Shown here: piece by piece, positions 19,301-27,018 of the stretch
Layout of the letters: every line of letters starts with the position of its first letter
Numbering within the stretch: position 1 is the first letter of the stretch
Assembly (NCBI GenBank): GCA_039810245.1
Contig: JBDHWQ010000001.1
Location: forward strand, 248,001-312,000
Reading direction: 5' to 3'
Length of the DNA: 64,000 bases
From: CALDSL01 sp039810245
GTDB lineage: Bacteria; Chloroflexota; Anaerolineae; Anaerolineales; Anaerolineaceae
Made by a program: the position numbers and the translations under genes
The notes under the pieces: model-generated
What the model was told of the DNA's origin: nothing
Database searches by the model: none
Seen by the model: only the letters and a program-made list of their open reading frames with translations

Positions 19301-21122
19301 TCATTTCCAGCACCGGTAGCTGCACTTCATAGGCGCCCAGGTCGATGGGCAGGCTGCTGGCGTTCGTCGCGCCAGCCACGTCGACCACGCGCGCGCGCGC
19401 GTCAAAGTCAAAGGGGAAGGGTTCCGCCGTATCTCCGTCATTATCCGCATCGATCACATCCGCGCCGTAATTCATCCCGGCGTCGACTGCGGGCGAGGTG
19501 GAAGCCAGGCGCAGATCATCATCCGCGGTCCCCGCGATGTTATCGGCGCCATCCAGGTCGAGGAACTGCGGGTTCACGGCACTGGTAGCTTCCAGGTTGG
19601 TGAATTGGCCGCCGTTGGCAGCGCTCATGTGCCCGGTGATGGTATATGAAACCTCGATGTTGGCGTTGTAAACGCGCATATCTTCCAGAACGCCGGTGTT
19701 GTTGTAGAAAACGCAATTGATCACGCGGCTGTGCGCGGTTTCGTCCATGCCGATATGGATAATGCCCGCGCCGTGCGGGTTGGTTCCACCCACATAGTTG
19801 TTGGCAAAAGTGGAGTTATACACCACCGGCGTGGTGTTGAGGCCTTCGATGCGCATGCCGCCGCCCTGCGCGGCGTGGTTGCCAATAAAGACCGAATTGG
19901 CGACGATGCCATCCGAGTTCGCCGTATAATCCACTGCGCCGCCCATCGAGTCGGTGTGGTTTCCAATAAACCGGCTGCTGATAATCTGCATGGTTGATGA
20001 GCGGCTCTGCAGCGCGCCACCGTAGATGACCGCATAGTTGTTGGTGAAGGTGGAACGATAAATTAACGTATCAGATTCGTTATTATAAATGCCGCCACCA
20101 ATCGTACCGGCATGGTTGCCATCGAAAACGCAATTTTCAATGCGAATAGCTCCACCTACAGGGATAGATAGCGCGCCACCATGCGTGCCGGCGCTATTCC
20201 CATTGAATGTGCAGTTGCGCAGCACCGGCACGGCATTGGTTACCAGGATACCTCCGCCATCACCACCGGCGCTATTGCCTTGAAAAGTGACGCTCTCAAA
20301 AACCGAATTGGTGTAAACCTCGAACATGCCGCCGCCATCACCAGTCGCCTGGTTATTGGCTACAGTCACATTGGTAAAGCTGCTGCCCGAGCCACCGTAG
20401 TGGAAAATACCACCGCCCTGCCCGGAATTGTTGTTTTCCACGCGCACATTCAGCAGCGTGGCGGTGCTGTTGGAAAGGCCCAACCCGCCGCCCATCTCCT
20501 GCGACTGGTTATCGCGGATGATCAGGTTGGCAAGGATCACCTGGGCATCAAAGATTTCCACGCCCGCACCGCTGCGATCGCGCCCCATCGCCGGTATGGC
20601 ATTGTCCGCCTGGCCATGCATGACAATAAAGCCGTCCAGGCGCGTGCCCGCCGAAAAACTGTTATTGAGCCGTACCACGTGGTACACCCGATAGGGGGTA
20701 TCCGGCGCTTCCGGGGTGATCAGGCCATCCAAAATGGTGGGATGATCCAGCGGGTTCGTTCGCTGGGTAAGCTGTGTCTCTGTACCGGTGAAACCGCCGT
20801 ATACGGCAACATTCCCTTTGAGGTAAAAGGTAGCGCTCCGCGGGTCAGCCGGATCTACCAGGTAGGTGGGATAATACGTGCCTTCCGCCACCCACACTTC
20901 TTCGCCCGGGGCCGCCATCTCGATAGCACTTTCCAGGTCATTCAGGGCCGTGGCCCAGCTCAGGCCATCACCCCCATCCGCCGCATCATCATCAACGAAG
21001 ATTGGCGAGGCGGCGTGGGTTGCCTGGGGCATCAGCGCGGAAGCGAACAGCGCTCCCAGGAGCGCGAGCGCGACCATCCAACGCACGGAAGATACAGACC
21101 GCTGAGACAGATGCAACGACAT
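16386..21122 (-). CDS. Large secreted protein: beta-helix plus nine PKD-type repeats
   Basis: 1578 residues. A signal peptide (1-38, ending MPQATHA) is followed by a right-handed beta-helix region, about 40-610, with repeating Gly/Asn turns such as GGGIYNNESDTLIYRSTF and GGGMRIEGLNTTP. A DUF11-like domain (about 620-720, LTNTGLGTASSVVLSDDL) comes next, then nine tandem PKD or PKD-like domains (about 724-1560), several with WNFGDG or WDFGDG and the closing Y-x-V-x-L-x-V-T-D pattern. The end, YRFFVPLAIGGGK, has no sortase signal. Architecture suggests an adhesin or polysaccharide-binding surface protein; no catalytic motif was recognised. AGGGAGG lies 8 bases before the ATG, and a CTTGGGC/GCCCAAG hairpin (21147-21167) sits in the leader. 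Confidence 0.88.
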   Translation of the reverse strand: MSLHLSQRSVSSVRWMVALALLGALFASALMPQATHAASPIFVDDDAADGGDGLSWATALNDLESAIEMAAPGEEVWVAEGTYYPTYLVDPADPRSATFYLKGNVAVYGGFTGTETQLTQRTNPLDHPTILDGLITPEAPDTPYRVYHVVRLNNSFSAGTRLDGFIVMHGQADNAIPAMGRDRSGAGVEIFDAQVILANLIIRDNQSQEMGGGLGLSNSTATLLNVRVENNNSGQGGGIFHYGGSGSSFTNVTVANNQATGDGGGMFEVYTNSVFESVTFQGNSAGGDGGGILVTNAVPVLRNCTFNGNSAGTHGGALSIPVGGAIRIENCVFDGNHAGTIGGGIYNNESDTLIYRSTFTNNYAVIYGGALQSRSSTMQIISSRFIGNHTDSMGGAVDYTANSDGIVANSVFIGNHAAQGGGMRIEGLNTTPVVYNSTFANNYVGGTNPHGAGIIHIGMDETAHSRVINCVFYNNTGVLEDMRVYNANIEVSYTITGHMSAANGGQFTNLEATSAVNPQFLDLDGADNIAGTADDDLRLASTSPAVDAGMNYGADVIDADNDGDTAEPFPFDFDARARVVDVAGATNASSLPIDLGAYEVQLPVLEMTKVAGSGSIFEATAFPVTITLTNTGLGTASSVVLSDDLDGLEMLPGTLTRSRGSAGTLPVLATGFALLPGESITVSYQARVADGPGMLNRAAQVTAYELAAPVMANAAINVQNLPPTSIAITLPGGTVYEGDPAQYSVTYSDAAGDLDAPFSAYWLFDDGSAEVPGIPLVQHTYADSRTYNLRVRVCDGDSIDGNDANCTTSAPVAMTVTNRAPQLSLNPVLGSTEGQLISFTGSFTDVAGALDVPYTYQWTLDASTPIENGTVNTYTGQVILTSTARAFPAGNHTVTLRVQDQDGSATSITSSQFTITNIPPQVSVHVRDDAAVYEGEPATLEAVVTDPGSTLGETYSYAWNFGSGFGTPDANADEQHTFADSGAYSVQVRVTDSNGGVTTSTPFNLTVLNRAPVASIQPVGAANEGDSIIFHGSFIDNAGALDTPYTYEWELDGTVLSTSSVSSYPAALTATEDLPSGDHTIRLRVRDADLDYGAWASAAFTVSNVAPTVGVPNHTGAAVEGSTVSFSGSFTDPGQQYGGETYTYVWNFGDGTGNFDTTATTGLSTTHIFAQSGTYDVTLMVGDGQSPAVQSAAYHLTIANQTPTPSVSPVVGAVEGTPVTFTGSFTDPAQALDLPYSYRWLLDGVEISAGTVSAYPPGTISSTPVAMLAGSHMVRLEVHDKDNLAWSGVDRAFSVENVTPTVTITPLAAIDDGSAAAFSLSFTDPGQAFSETYTYQWLFDGVLNGITTSSVSFNFATQGAHTVTARVTDGHGATGATTITVTVNNAAPAASISGITGVRNEGTTLSFNGSGSDPSRDPAHTGIAGYAWDFGDGATGSGTAATHAYRDNGTYIVTLTVTDNQGATGTASITVTIANVAPVVDAGQPVAGKVGVELAFHGTLTDPGVDDTFTIRWDFGDGMFVEGTALSLLDTTHAYTKEGAYTVSLTVTDKDGGTHTDTTIANVDQYRFFVPLAIGGGK

Positions 21123-21439
21123 TGTGGTTCCTCCCTGAAATCTGTTCTTGGGCGGGCATTGCCCAAGTGGGTTGCATGCTTTATGCGTCAGATCTTACCG
21201 GTAAGAATTCCAGACCATTAAATAAAAAAAACGGGGTGCGAGTTTGCGACCCACTCTCCGTGAGCCAGGTTGCCAGCGAACCTCTGGGAATTTCCCGGCC
21301 GAAAAGCCGGGAAAGGTGAATTCGATGGTTTCAAAATAAATTACCAGGATCGATCAAGTATTCAAGTAGAATTTTGCAGCCAATGAAAAACCACCCCAAT
21401 TGTGGCTCTTTTAGTGATAACGTAGCTTACTGGTAAAAA
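21123..21439 (-). other. 317-base intergenic region with palindromes, hairpins and a T tract
   Basis: There is no gene here. Contents, read toward the PKD gene: an imperfect copy CTTACTGGTAAA (21426-21437), a hairpin TTTCCCGGC/GCCGGGAAA (about 21291-21314), a second hairpin around AGGTT/AACCT (about 21265-21285), then CGGAGAGT...ACTC...CCG followed by eight T on the minus strand (to about 21224), and a perfect 12-base palindrome CTTACCGGTAAG (21194-21205). The T tract may end transcripts of the upstream membrane-protein gene; the paired CTTACYGGTAAR sites look like protein-binding sites. I could not place the PKD-gene promoter. Confidence 0.45.
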
Positions 21440-22531
21440 TTACACGTCAACTTCATCGTCGCGGTCGAATACACGCGCGCCAATGACTAGCGCCAGGCCA
21501 ACACCGGCAACCGCCATGCCAGTGTAGGCGCTCCACAGGCTGGCACGGTTGAACACTTCCTGAAACACCCCTGTCAGAACGCCGGTAAAGGCATCCGGCA
21601 GCAGCGGAAAGGCGGAGCCGATCAATCGCGCCACCAGCGGGTTTACCACCACAGCAAAGATTGCCGCGATGACGGCCGCGATCAGCCCGGCTGTTAGCAG
21701 CGGGCCGCCCGCGCTGTGCAGTAAATCGGGCAGCGAGCGAATGGTCAGCAGCACAATCCACAGCAGCACCGCAAGCGCAACCACTGGCAGCAGGCGGAAT
21801 ACCCAGCGCAAAACCGCGTAAGCGCGAAAGACACCGTACCAGTTCGGCACCAGCGGACCGCTGACGCCCGGCAGCACGGTCTCATTCGTCAGTGGGCTGC
21901 CCAGGTCAACCAGGTCTGGCAGCATGGCGGCCATTCCCTGGAGCGATAATTGGACGAACTGCGCAAAGGCCGGCCGCAGGGTGTCCGGCGGGCGGCAGAC
22001 CGGCATGCCGGCCAACTGCCCGCTCAATGCCAGTTGCATGATGCGCGCGGCGTCTTCCATGCTGCAATCCGGCCACGTATCCACCATGCGGCTGGCAAGC
22101 TGCTCGCCCTCTGGGCCGTTGAGGCGGGCCTTGACCTCGCGCATGTCCACCTGCAGCATCAGGTCGGAGCGCTGGAAATTAACGTAATCGCCGGCGCCGT
22201 TGAGGATATTGCTGGTCTGGGTATCCACCCAACCATCCGGGAACACGCCCGCCAGCAGCGCTGCAAGCTGAGCGCGGTCAAAATATGCCACCTGCTGGTT
22301 ACCCTGCAGGGCAGGCACATCGCCGCCCAGGATGGCGGATGCCAGCAGATCAGGGAAGCGTTGGGCAAACTGCTGGTTGGCCAATGCTCGCTGGTACGAA
22401 TACGGGCGGAAAAGCACCGCCTCGGCCGGAATGACGAACACTGACGGCACGGTAAGGATCACCAACAGCGTGGTTAAAAAGCTGAGGATTGCCCGGCTGA
22501 CCCCGGTGAGCTGCACGCGCTGTGAAAACAT
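21440..22531 (-). CDS. Membrane protein of unknown function
   Basis: 363 residues; family not recognised. One membrane segment near the N-terminus (about 12-36, LSFLTTLLVILTVPSVFVIP) is followed by an extracytoplasmic or cytoplasmic domain of about 200 residues. That domain has two Cys in WPDCSMEDAARIM and MPVCRPPDT that could form a disulfide. At least three C-terminal membrane segments follow (RLLPVVALAVLLWIVLL; LLTAGLIAAVIAAIFAVVV; AYTGMAVAGVGLALVIGA) and an acidic tail. The ATG at 22531 comes one base after the stop of the GH13 gene, so it is translationally coupled and probably transcribed with it. Whether it has any part in sugar metabolism is unknown. Confidence 0.75.
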   Translation of the reverse strand: MFSQRVQLTGVSRAILSFLTTLLVILTVPSVFVIPAEAVLFRPYSYQRALANQQFAQRFPDLLASAILGGDVPALQGNQQVAYFDRAQLAALLAGVFPDGWVDTQTSNILNGAGDYVNFQRSDLMLQVDMREVKARLNGPEGEQLASRMVDTWPDCSMEDAARIMQLALSGQLAGMPVCRPPDTLRPAFAQFVQLSLQGMAAMLPDLVDLGSPLTNETVLPGVSGPLVPNWYGVFRAYAVLRWVFRLLPVVALAVLLWIVLLTIRSLPDLLHSAGGPLLTAGLIAAVIAAIFAVVVNPLVARLIGSAFPLLPDAFTGVLTGVFQEVFNRASLWSAYTGMAVAGVGLALVIGARVFDRDDEVDV

Positions 22532-22532
22532 G

Positions 22533-23936
22533 CTATTCACCCGCTTGCAGCCAGGCGCCACCCCATGCGGGCAAATCCAACCTGGCCTGGCCTGCTTCAA
22601 CAATCGTCCTGGCACCCGAGAGCAGATCAAGCACCTGCCGGCCGTCGGCCCAACCCAACGCAGCCACCGGCACACCCACCTGGCGCGACTGCGGCCCGGC
22701 ATTGATCACCACCAGGACACTCTCAGCTGCAAACGGCCGGGCGAAGGCCACGGTTTGCTCAACATCGCTGGCATGGATCACCGCAAAGTCTCCCCGGCGC
22801 AGCGCGGGCGTAGACTTGCGGGCGCGAATGAGCTTCTGGAACCAGGCGCGTAAGTCGGCGTCCCATCGGCGTTCATCCCATGGGAAACCGCCCCGGCAGG
22901 CGGGATCTTTGCCGCCCTCGAGACCGATCTCATCGCCATAATAGATGGAAGGCACGCCTGGAAATGCAAACTGGATCAGCGCAGCCAGCCGCACGGCTGC
23001 CATATTGCCGCCCAGCATGGTGCGCACGCGCTCCACGTCGTGGCTGCCGAGCAGCACCATCATGGCGCGGTTATGCTCGGGGGTGTAGGTGGCAGTCAGC
23101 CGCGCGAGGAAGGCAGCATAACGCTCGGGAGACCAGTTGGCACCCAGCAGACCCAGCGTGGCGGTGCGGAAGGGATAGTTCATCAGGCCGTCAAAGTGGT
23201 TCTCGCCTACCCAACGCGGCAGCGCATCCCATATTTCACCCAGCAGGTAGGCATCCGGGTTAGCGCCGCGTACCATTTGGCGGAATTCAGCCCAGAAAGA
23301 ATCATCGTCGATTTCGTTGGGCACGTCCAGCCGCCAGCCGTCCGCGCCCTGCTCGATCCAGTAGCGCGCCACATCAAAGATGTAGCGACGCACCTGCGGG
23401 TTGGCGGTGTTGAGCTTGGGCAGGCTTTTGAAGTTCCACCAGCCGTCATAATCCTTCAGTTCATGACTGGAATAGGCATCCACCGGGAAATGCCGGATAT
23501 GGAACCAATCTTTATACGGCGAAGCCTCGCCATTTTCCAGCACATCGCTGAAGGCAAAAAAGCCGCGTCCGCAATGATTGAACACCCCATCCAGAATCAC
23601 GCGCATACCGCGCCGGTGTGCCTCGCGGATTAAGGTGCGAAAATCATCCAGCGTACCCAGCTTGGGGTCGATCCGGTAGTAATCCACCGTGTTATACCGG
23701 TGGTTGCTGGGCGAAAGAAAGATCGGGTTCAGGTAGATCAGGTTGATGCCCAGGTCCAGCAGCATGTCCAGCCCCAGGGTTACCCCGGCCAGGTCGCCGC
23801 CGTGAAAACCTTTGGGCGTGGCGCAAGTATCCCAGGGCAACACCACCGGCGGGTCATTGGTAAGATCGCCGTTGCGGAAGCGATCCGGGAAAATCTGGTA
23901 CATGATACTGTCTTGAACCCAATCGGGAATGCTCAT
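22533..23936 (-). CDS. GH13 alpha-glycosidase (cyclomaltodextrinase/neopullulanase-like)
   Basis: 467 residues. The GH13 conserved regions are present: ILDGVFNH (Asp116), GWRLDVPNE with nucleophile Asp204, LGEIWD with acid/base Glu234, and GSHDVER with Asp300. The opening DSIMYQIFPDRFRNGD and WDERRWDADLR are typical of maltogenic amylase, neopullulanase and cyclomaltodextrinase enzymes. The extra N-terminal domain common to that group is missing, which shortens it from about 580 residues. No signal peptide, so it should act on maltodextrins in the cytoplasm. A membrane protein of unknown role follows one base after its stop. Confidence 0.92.
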   Translation of the reverse strand: MSIPDWVQDSIMYQIFPDRFRNGDLTNDPPVVLPWDTCATPKGFHGGDLAGVTLGLDMLLDLGINLIYLNPIFLSPSNHRYNTVDYYRIDPKLGTLDDFRTLIREAHRRGMRVILDGVFNHCGRGFFAFSDVLENGEASPYKDWFHIRHFPVDAYSSHELKDYDGWWNFKSLPKLNTANPQVRRYIFDVARYWIEQGADGWRLDVPNEIDDDSFWAEFRQMVRGANPDAYLLGEIWDALPRWVGENHFDGLMNYPFRTATLGLLGANWSPERYAAFLARLTATYTPEHNRAMMVLLGSHDVERVRTMLGGNMAAVRLAALIQFAFPGVPSIYYGDEIGLEGGKDPACRGGFPWDERRWDADLRAWFQKLIRARKSTPALRRGDFAVIHASDVEQTVAFARPFAAESVLVVINAGPQSRQVGVPVAALGWADGRQVLDLLSGARTIVEAGQARLDLPAWGGAWLQAGE

Positions 23937-23981
23937 CAGACCTCTGTAAATACCTATGCGAAATTTATCATCTGGTTGGTA

Positions 23982-25025
23982 TTACTGCTGCGCGCCGTAT
24001 GCGCGCAGCGCGTCAAGCAGCGCCTGTGGCTGGCGGGCATAATCTTCCTTGGATATCACGCCAGCGGCCATACCGCTAAGGATGCTCGTCAGGGCGCGGT
24101 TGACCGGCGTGGGCACGGCCAATTTTTCGCCAAAACGTACCACCGCCCCATTCAGGTATTCCACTTCACTCTGCCTGCGCCCGCTATACAGATCAATGTG
24201 GAAGGATGGCATCTTGCCACCCCGCCCACTTCCTGCCGCGCGCCCCAGCAACGGCTGGAGCAGCATCGACGGCAGGCGGCGCACGCCGAACGCCAGCAGC
24301 CTCGCAGGTGTGCCGGGCAGATCGACCACCGGCAGGCGCAGCGCGCGCATCACGTCCAGCGTTTCGCGCAGCTGGCGCACTTCCAGCCGGAAGAGGAGCG
24401 GGTCGGAGAATATCTCTGCCGGGCTCATGTTCATGATGGCCGAGCTGGCGTTGGCCACCAGGTTGGTGAGCAGTTTGGACCACTTCATCGCCGAAGGGTT
24501 GGCGTACAGGCGTGGCTTGAGGCCCGCCGGCTGCATGGCGGCAAAAATATGCCGCGCCAGTGTGCTGGTGTCCGCCACGCCCACCCCGCGCAGGCGCTCA
24601 AGTACAATATCACCCGCGGCACGGCGGCCCACGGCGCTGGTCACCGTGGCGGGGATCACCCGCTCCGGGCCCAGGAATGCGCTCAACCGGTCTTCATTCT
24701 CCACGCCGTTTTGCAGCGATAGAAACGCGGGCAGGTGCTCGCGAACTGGTTCCAGGCTGTCCAGCAGGCTCTGGGTATCAAATGATTTGACCGCAAAGAT
24801 GGCAAAATCAAAGCTGCCGCCGTCGAGGGCTGCGCCAATCGAATCGACCATGCGCGGGGCAGGAATCTGGCGTGGACCTTCAGGCAGTTCGAGCTTCAGG
24901 CCGCTCCGCGCCAAGTCAGCCGCCACCTCGGGGCGTTCAAGGAACACCACGTCTTCCCCACATAACGCCAGGCTGCCGCCTATATATGTACCGATAGCCC
25001 CGGCTCCAAAGCATAAAACGCGCAT
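23982..25025 (-). CDS. 2-dehydropantoate 2-reductase (ketopantoate reductase)
   Basis: 347 residues. The N-terminal Rossmann motif CFGAGAIGTYIGG (Gly7-x-Gly9-x-x-Gly12) binds NADPH, FAIFAVKSFDTQ holds the family's conserved Lys, and LQNGVENEDRL is a hallmark. The C-terminal helical domain has AMKWSKLLTNLVANASSA. PanE/ApbA reduces ketopantoate to pantoate for coenzyme A synthesis; related enzymes act on other 2-keto acids, so the exact substrate is inferred. Its ATG shares an A with the stop of fmt (TGATG), giving coupled translation. Upstream in-frame starts lie inside fmt and are rejected. Confidence 0.88.
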   Translation of the reverse strand: MRVLCFGAGAIGTYIGGSLALCGEDVVFLERPEVAADLARSGLKLELPEGPRQIPAPRMVDSIGAALDGGSFDFAIFAVKSFDTQSLLDSLEPVREHLPAFLSLQNGVENEDRLSAFLGPERVIPATVTSAVGRRAAGDIVLERLRGVGVADTSTLARHIFAAMQPAGLKPRLYANPSAMKWSKLLTNLVANASSAIMNMSPAEIFSDPLLFRLEVRQLRETLDVMRALRLPVVDLPGTPARLLAFGVRRLPSMLLQPLLGRAAGSGRGGKMPSFHIDLYSGRRQSEVEYLNGAVVRFGEKLAVPTPVNRALTSILSGMAAGVISKEDYARQPQALLDALRAYGAQQ

Positions 25026-25972
25026 CAGGCTACTTTCTCCTCTGGTGGAGCATCTGTTTCCACCCAATCGCGCGCGCCGTTCAGAAATACCGTACCGGGC
25101 ATGGGCTTTTTCCCGGCCGGCTGTACCTCCTCCAGCACCAGCCAACCATCTCCGGTGGCGATCGCCGGCATTCCTTCTACAACGCCGCGCAGCCCGGGCT
25201 TTTCTCCGTCTCCGCCCGCCGGGTGAGCGCGCAGAATCTTCAACATCTGCCCCTGCCACAACGTGTAGGTTCCCGGCCAAGGATAAAAGGCGCGCACGCG
25301 CCGCTCCAGCTCGACGGCCGGGCGGGTGAAATCCAGCGCGCCTTCTTCTTTTTTAATCATGGCGGCATAGGTGGCCGTGTCGTCCGCCTGAGGCTGTGGA
25401 AGAATACTACCATCCAGATAGCCGGGCAGGGTTTGCACCAGCAGCTCCGCGCCGATTTCCGCCAACCGCCGCGCGAGACTTTCGGCAGTGTCTTCGGGTA
25501 GGATACGGGTGGCGCGCTGCGTCAGCACCGGGCCGGTATCAATACCGGGATCCAGGCGCATGATGCTCACCCCACTTTCCTGGTCGCCATGCAGGATAGC
25601 CGCCTGGATCGGCGCGGCTCCGCGCCAGCGCGGCAGCAGCGAGGCGTGCACGTTAATGCAGCCATAGCGCGGCAGGTCGAGCACGCTGGCTCGCAGGATT
25701 TGTCCAAAAGCAACCACGACGATCAGATCCGGCGCCCAGGCCTGCAACTGCGCCTGCGCCTCTGGTTCGCGCATACGCTGCGGCTGGATGATCCGCAGGC
25801 CTAACCGCAGCGCCTCCATCTTTACCGGCGGTGGAGCAAGCTGTTTACCGCGCCCCGCTGGACGGTCGGGTTGCGTGACCACGCCTACCACGTCATAGCG
25901 CGCATGCAGCGCTGCCAGGCTGGGAATGGCAAATTCGGGCGAACCCATGTAAACGACCCTGATCGCGTCCAC
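25025..25972 (-). CDS. fmt: Methionyl-tRNA formyltransferase
   Basis: 315 residues, full length. The N-terminal formyltransferase domain has VVYMGSPEFA, VVTQPDRPAGRGK, and the signature INVHASLLPRWRGAAPIQ with the catalytic Asn, His and, further on, Asp (MRLDPGIDTG). The C-terminal OB domain follows about residue 205. Fmt formylates initiator Met-tRNA using 10-formyl-THF. The start is GTG at 25972, 6 bases after a TAAAAT box on this strand, so the message is probably leaderless. It is followed by the ketopantoate reductase gene in a one-base overlap; def is not adjacent. Confidence 0.96.
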   Translation of the reverse strand: MDAIRVVYMGSPEFAIPSLAALHARYDVVGVVTQPDRPAGRGKQLAPPPVKMEALRLGLRIIQPQRMREPEAQAQLQAWAPDLIVVVAFGQILRASVLDLPRYGCINVHASLLPRWRGAAPIQAAILHGDQESGVSIMRLDPGIDTGPVLTQRATRILPEDTAESLARRLAEIGAELLVQTLPGYLDGSILPQPQADDTATYAAMIKKEEGALDFTRPAVELERRVRAFYPWPGTYTLWQGQMLKILRAHPAGGDGEKPGLRGVVEGMPAIATGDGWLVLEEVQPAGKKPMPGTVFLNGARDWVETDAPPEEKVA

Positions 25973-25978
25973 ACGAAG

Positions 25979-25984
25979 ATTTTA
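25979..25984 (-). promoter_or_regulatory. -10 element of fmt, leaderless type
   Basis: TAAAAT on the minus strand ends 6 bases before the GTG at 25972, with no room for a ribosome binding site. Confidence 0.5.
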
Positions 25985-26027
25985 ACACATCTTGCCTGTA
26001 AGGCGACAAAACCACCCGCTGTGTGCC

Positions 26028-26055
26028 TTGACCTTCCCTGGCGCGCGGTTATACT
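26028..26055 (+). promoter_or_regulatory. Sigma-70-type promoter of the DUF4870 gene pair
   Basis: TTGACC (26028-26033), 16-base spacer, TATACT (26050-26055). The downstream gene has its own AAAGGAGA site before ATG 26086. Confidence 0.7.
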
Positions 26056-26085
26056 GGAGATATAGATATCAAAGGAGAGCAATCG

Positions 26086-26556
26086 ATGGACGAACCCAAC
26101 TTTGGTTCCGACCCCGTGCAACCGGAGCAGTTTTCCAACCCGGCGCCCGCGCCGCTGACCGCCGATGAAGAGCGCACATGGGCGGTTCTTGCACATCTGA
26201 GCGTGCTGTTAAACGCTATCACCGGATTTTTTGGCCTGCTGGCGGCACTGATTATCTATCTGTTGTACAAAGATCGCTCGCGCTTTGTGGCTTTCCACGC
26301 CATGCAATCGCTGGTGATGCAGTCAGTGTTATGGCTGGGCGCGGGGATTATTGCCGCCATCGTGGGCATGATCACCGCTGCGCTTTCCGTCATCCTGATC
26401 GGCCTGTGCCTGGTGCCGTTTGCGATACTGATTGGTCTGGTGCCGGTGGCGGCGCTGGTCTATGGCGTGGTTGGCGCGGTGCAGGTTGGCCAGGGTGTCA
26501 ACTTCCGCTATTACAAAATGGCGGATTGGGCCGAAAGCCTGATGCAGCGCTACTAA
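26086..26556 (+). CDS. DUF4870 domain membrane protein
   Basis: 156 residues. A soluble Pro-rich N-terminus of about 25 residues is followed by the DUF4870 pattern: EERTWAVLAHLSVLLNAITG, a first membrane segment, the loop YKDRSRFVAFHAMQSL, then two more hydrophobic segments and a final amphipathic end, YKMADWAESLMQRY. These small Tic20-like membrane proteins are widespread and have no established function. AAAGGAGAGC precedes the ATG at good spacing, behind a recognisable promoter. A second, diverged DUF4870 gene follows in the same direction, probably an old tandem duplication. Confidence 0.85.
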   Translation: MDEPNFGSDPVQPEQFSNPAPAPLTADEERTWAVLAHLSVLLNAITGFFGLLAALIIYLLYKDRSRFVAFHAMQSLVMQSVLWLGAGIIAAIVGMITAALSVILIGLCLVPFAILIGLVPVAALVYGVVGAVQVGQGVNFRYYKMADWAESLMQRY

Positions 26557-26613
26557 GCCCGTGCCCGGTACCGATTGGTCCCATTCACAAATGTCGTTCA
26601 ACCCGGAAGAGCC

Positions 26614-27018
26614 ATGCGCACTTCCGGGTTGAACGAGCGCCTGTGGGCGGCGCTGGCGCATGCCAGCATCCTGCTCAATCTCGTCACGCTGATTCTGGGG
26701 ACGATGAGCGTACTGGTGCTGTATCTGATGACGCGCCGGCGCTCGCCTTATGTTGCCTTTCATGCCCTGCAGGCGCTGGCTTTCCAGGTCATCGTGTGGA
26801 TTGGCGGCGGGCTGGTGGCGCTAGGCGCGTGGCGGTTGTCCACCGCGCTGCCGGCATCATTCTTCTCGATCTTCCTGCTGCCCACGGCCTTCCTGCTCAG
26901 CCTGGTACCGCTGGTGGGAGCACTGGTGGCAGGAACCGGCGCACTGCTGCAATGGAATGGGCAGGAGTTCTCCTACCCGCGCATCAGTGAATGGGCGCGG
27001 AATGTGATCAATCGATGA
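26614..27018 (+). CDS. Second DUF4870-like membrane protein
   Basis: 134 residues, paralogous to the preceding gene. It shares NERLWAALAHASILLNLVTL, the loop RRRSPYVAFHALQALAFQ, and the closing FSYPRISEWARNVINR pattern. Four hydrophobic stretches are seen. The ATG at 26614 has GGAAGA close upstream; an earlier in-frame start at 26575 begins right after the stop of the first gene but adds residues unlike the family. Its stop codon lies inside the end of the convergent peptidase-like gene (11-base overlap). Function unknown. Confidence 0.8.
   Translation: MRTSGLNERLWAALAHASILLNLVTLILGTMSVLVLYLMTRRRSPYVAFHALQALAFQVIVWIGGGLVALGAWRLSTALPASFFSIFLLPTAFLLSLVPLVGALVAGTGALLQWNGQEFSYPRISEWARNVINR

Noticed and set aside
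21224..21320. A cyclic di-GMP (GEMM) or cobalamin riboswitch upstream of the PKD protein
   Set aside because: GGTCGCAAA and GGCAACC look suggestive, but the conserved core and tetraloop-receptor helices cannot be laid out in order. Only generic hairpins and a T run are supported.
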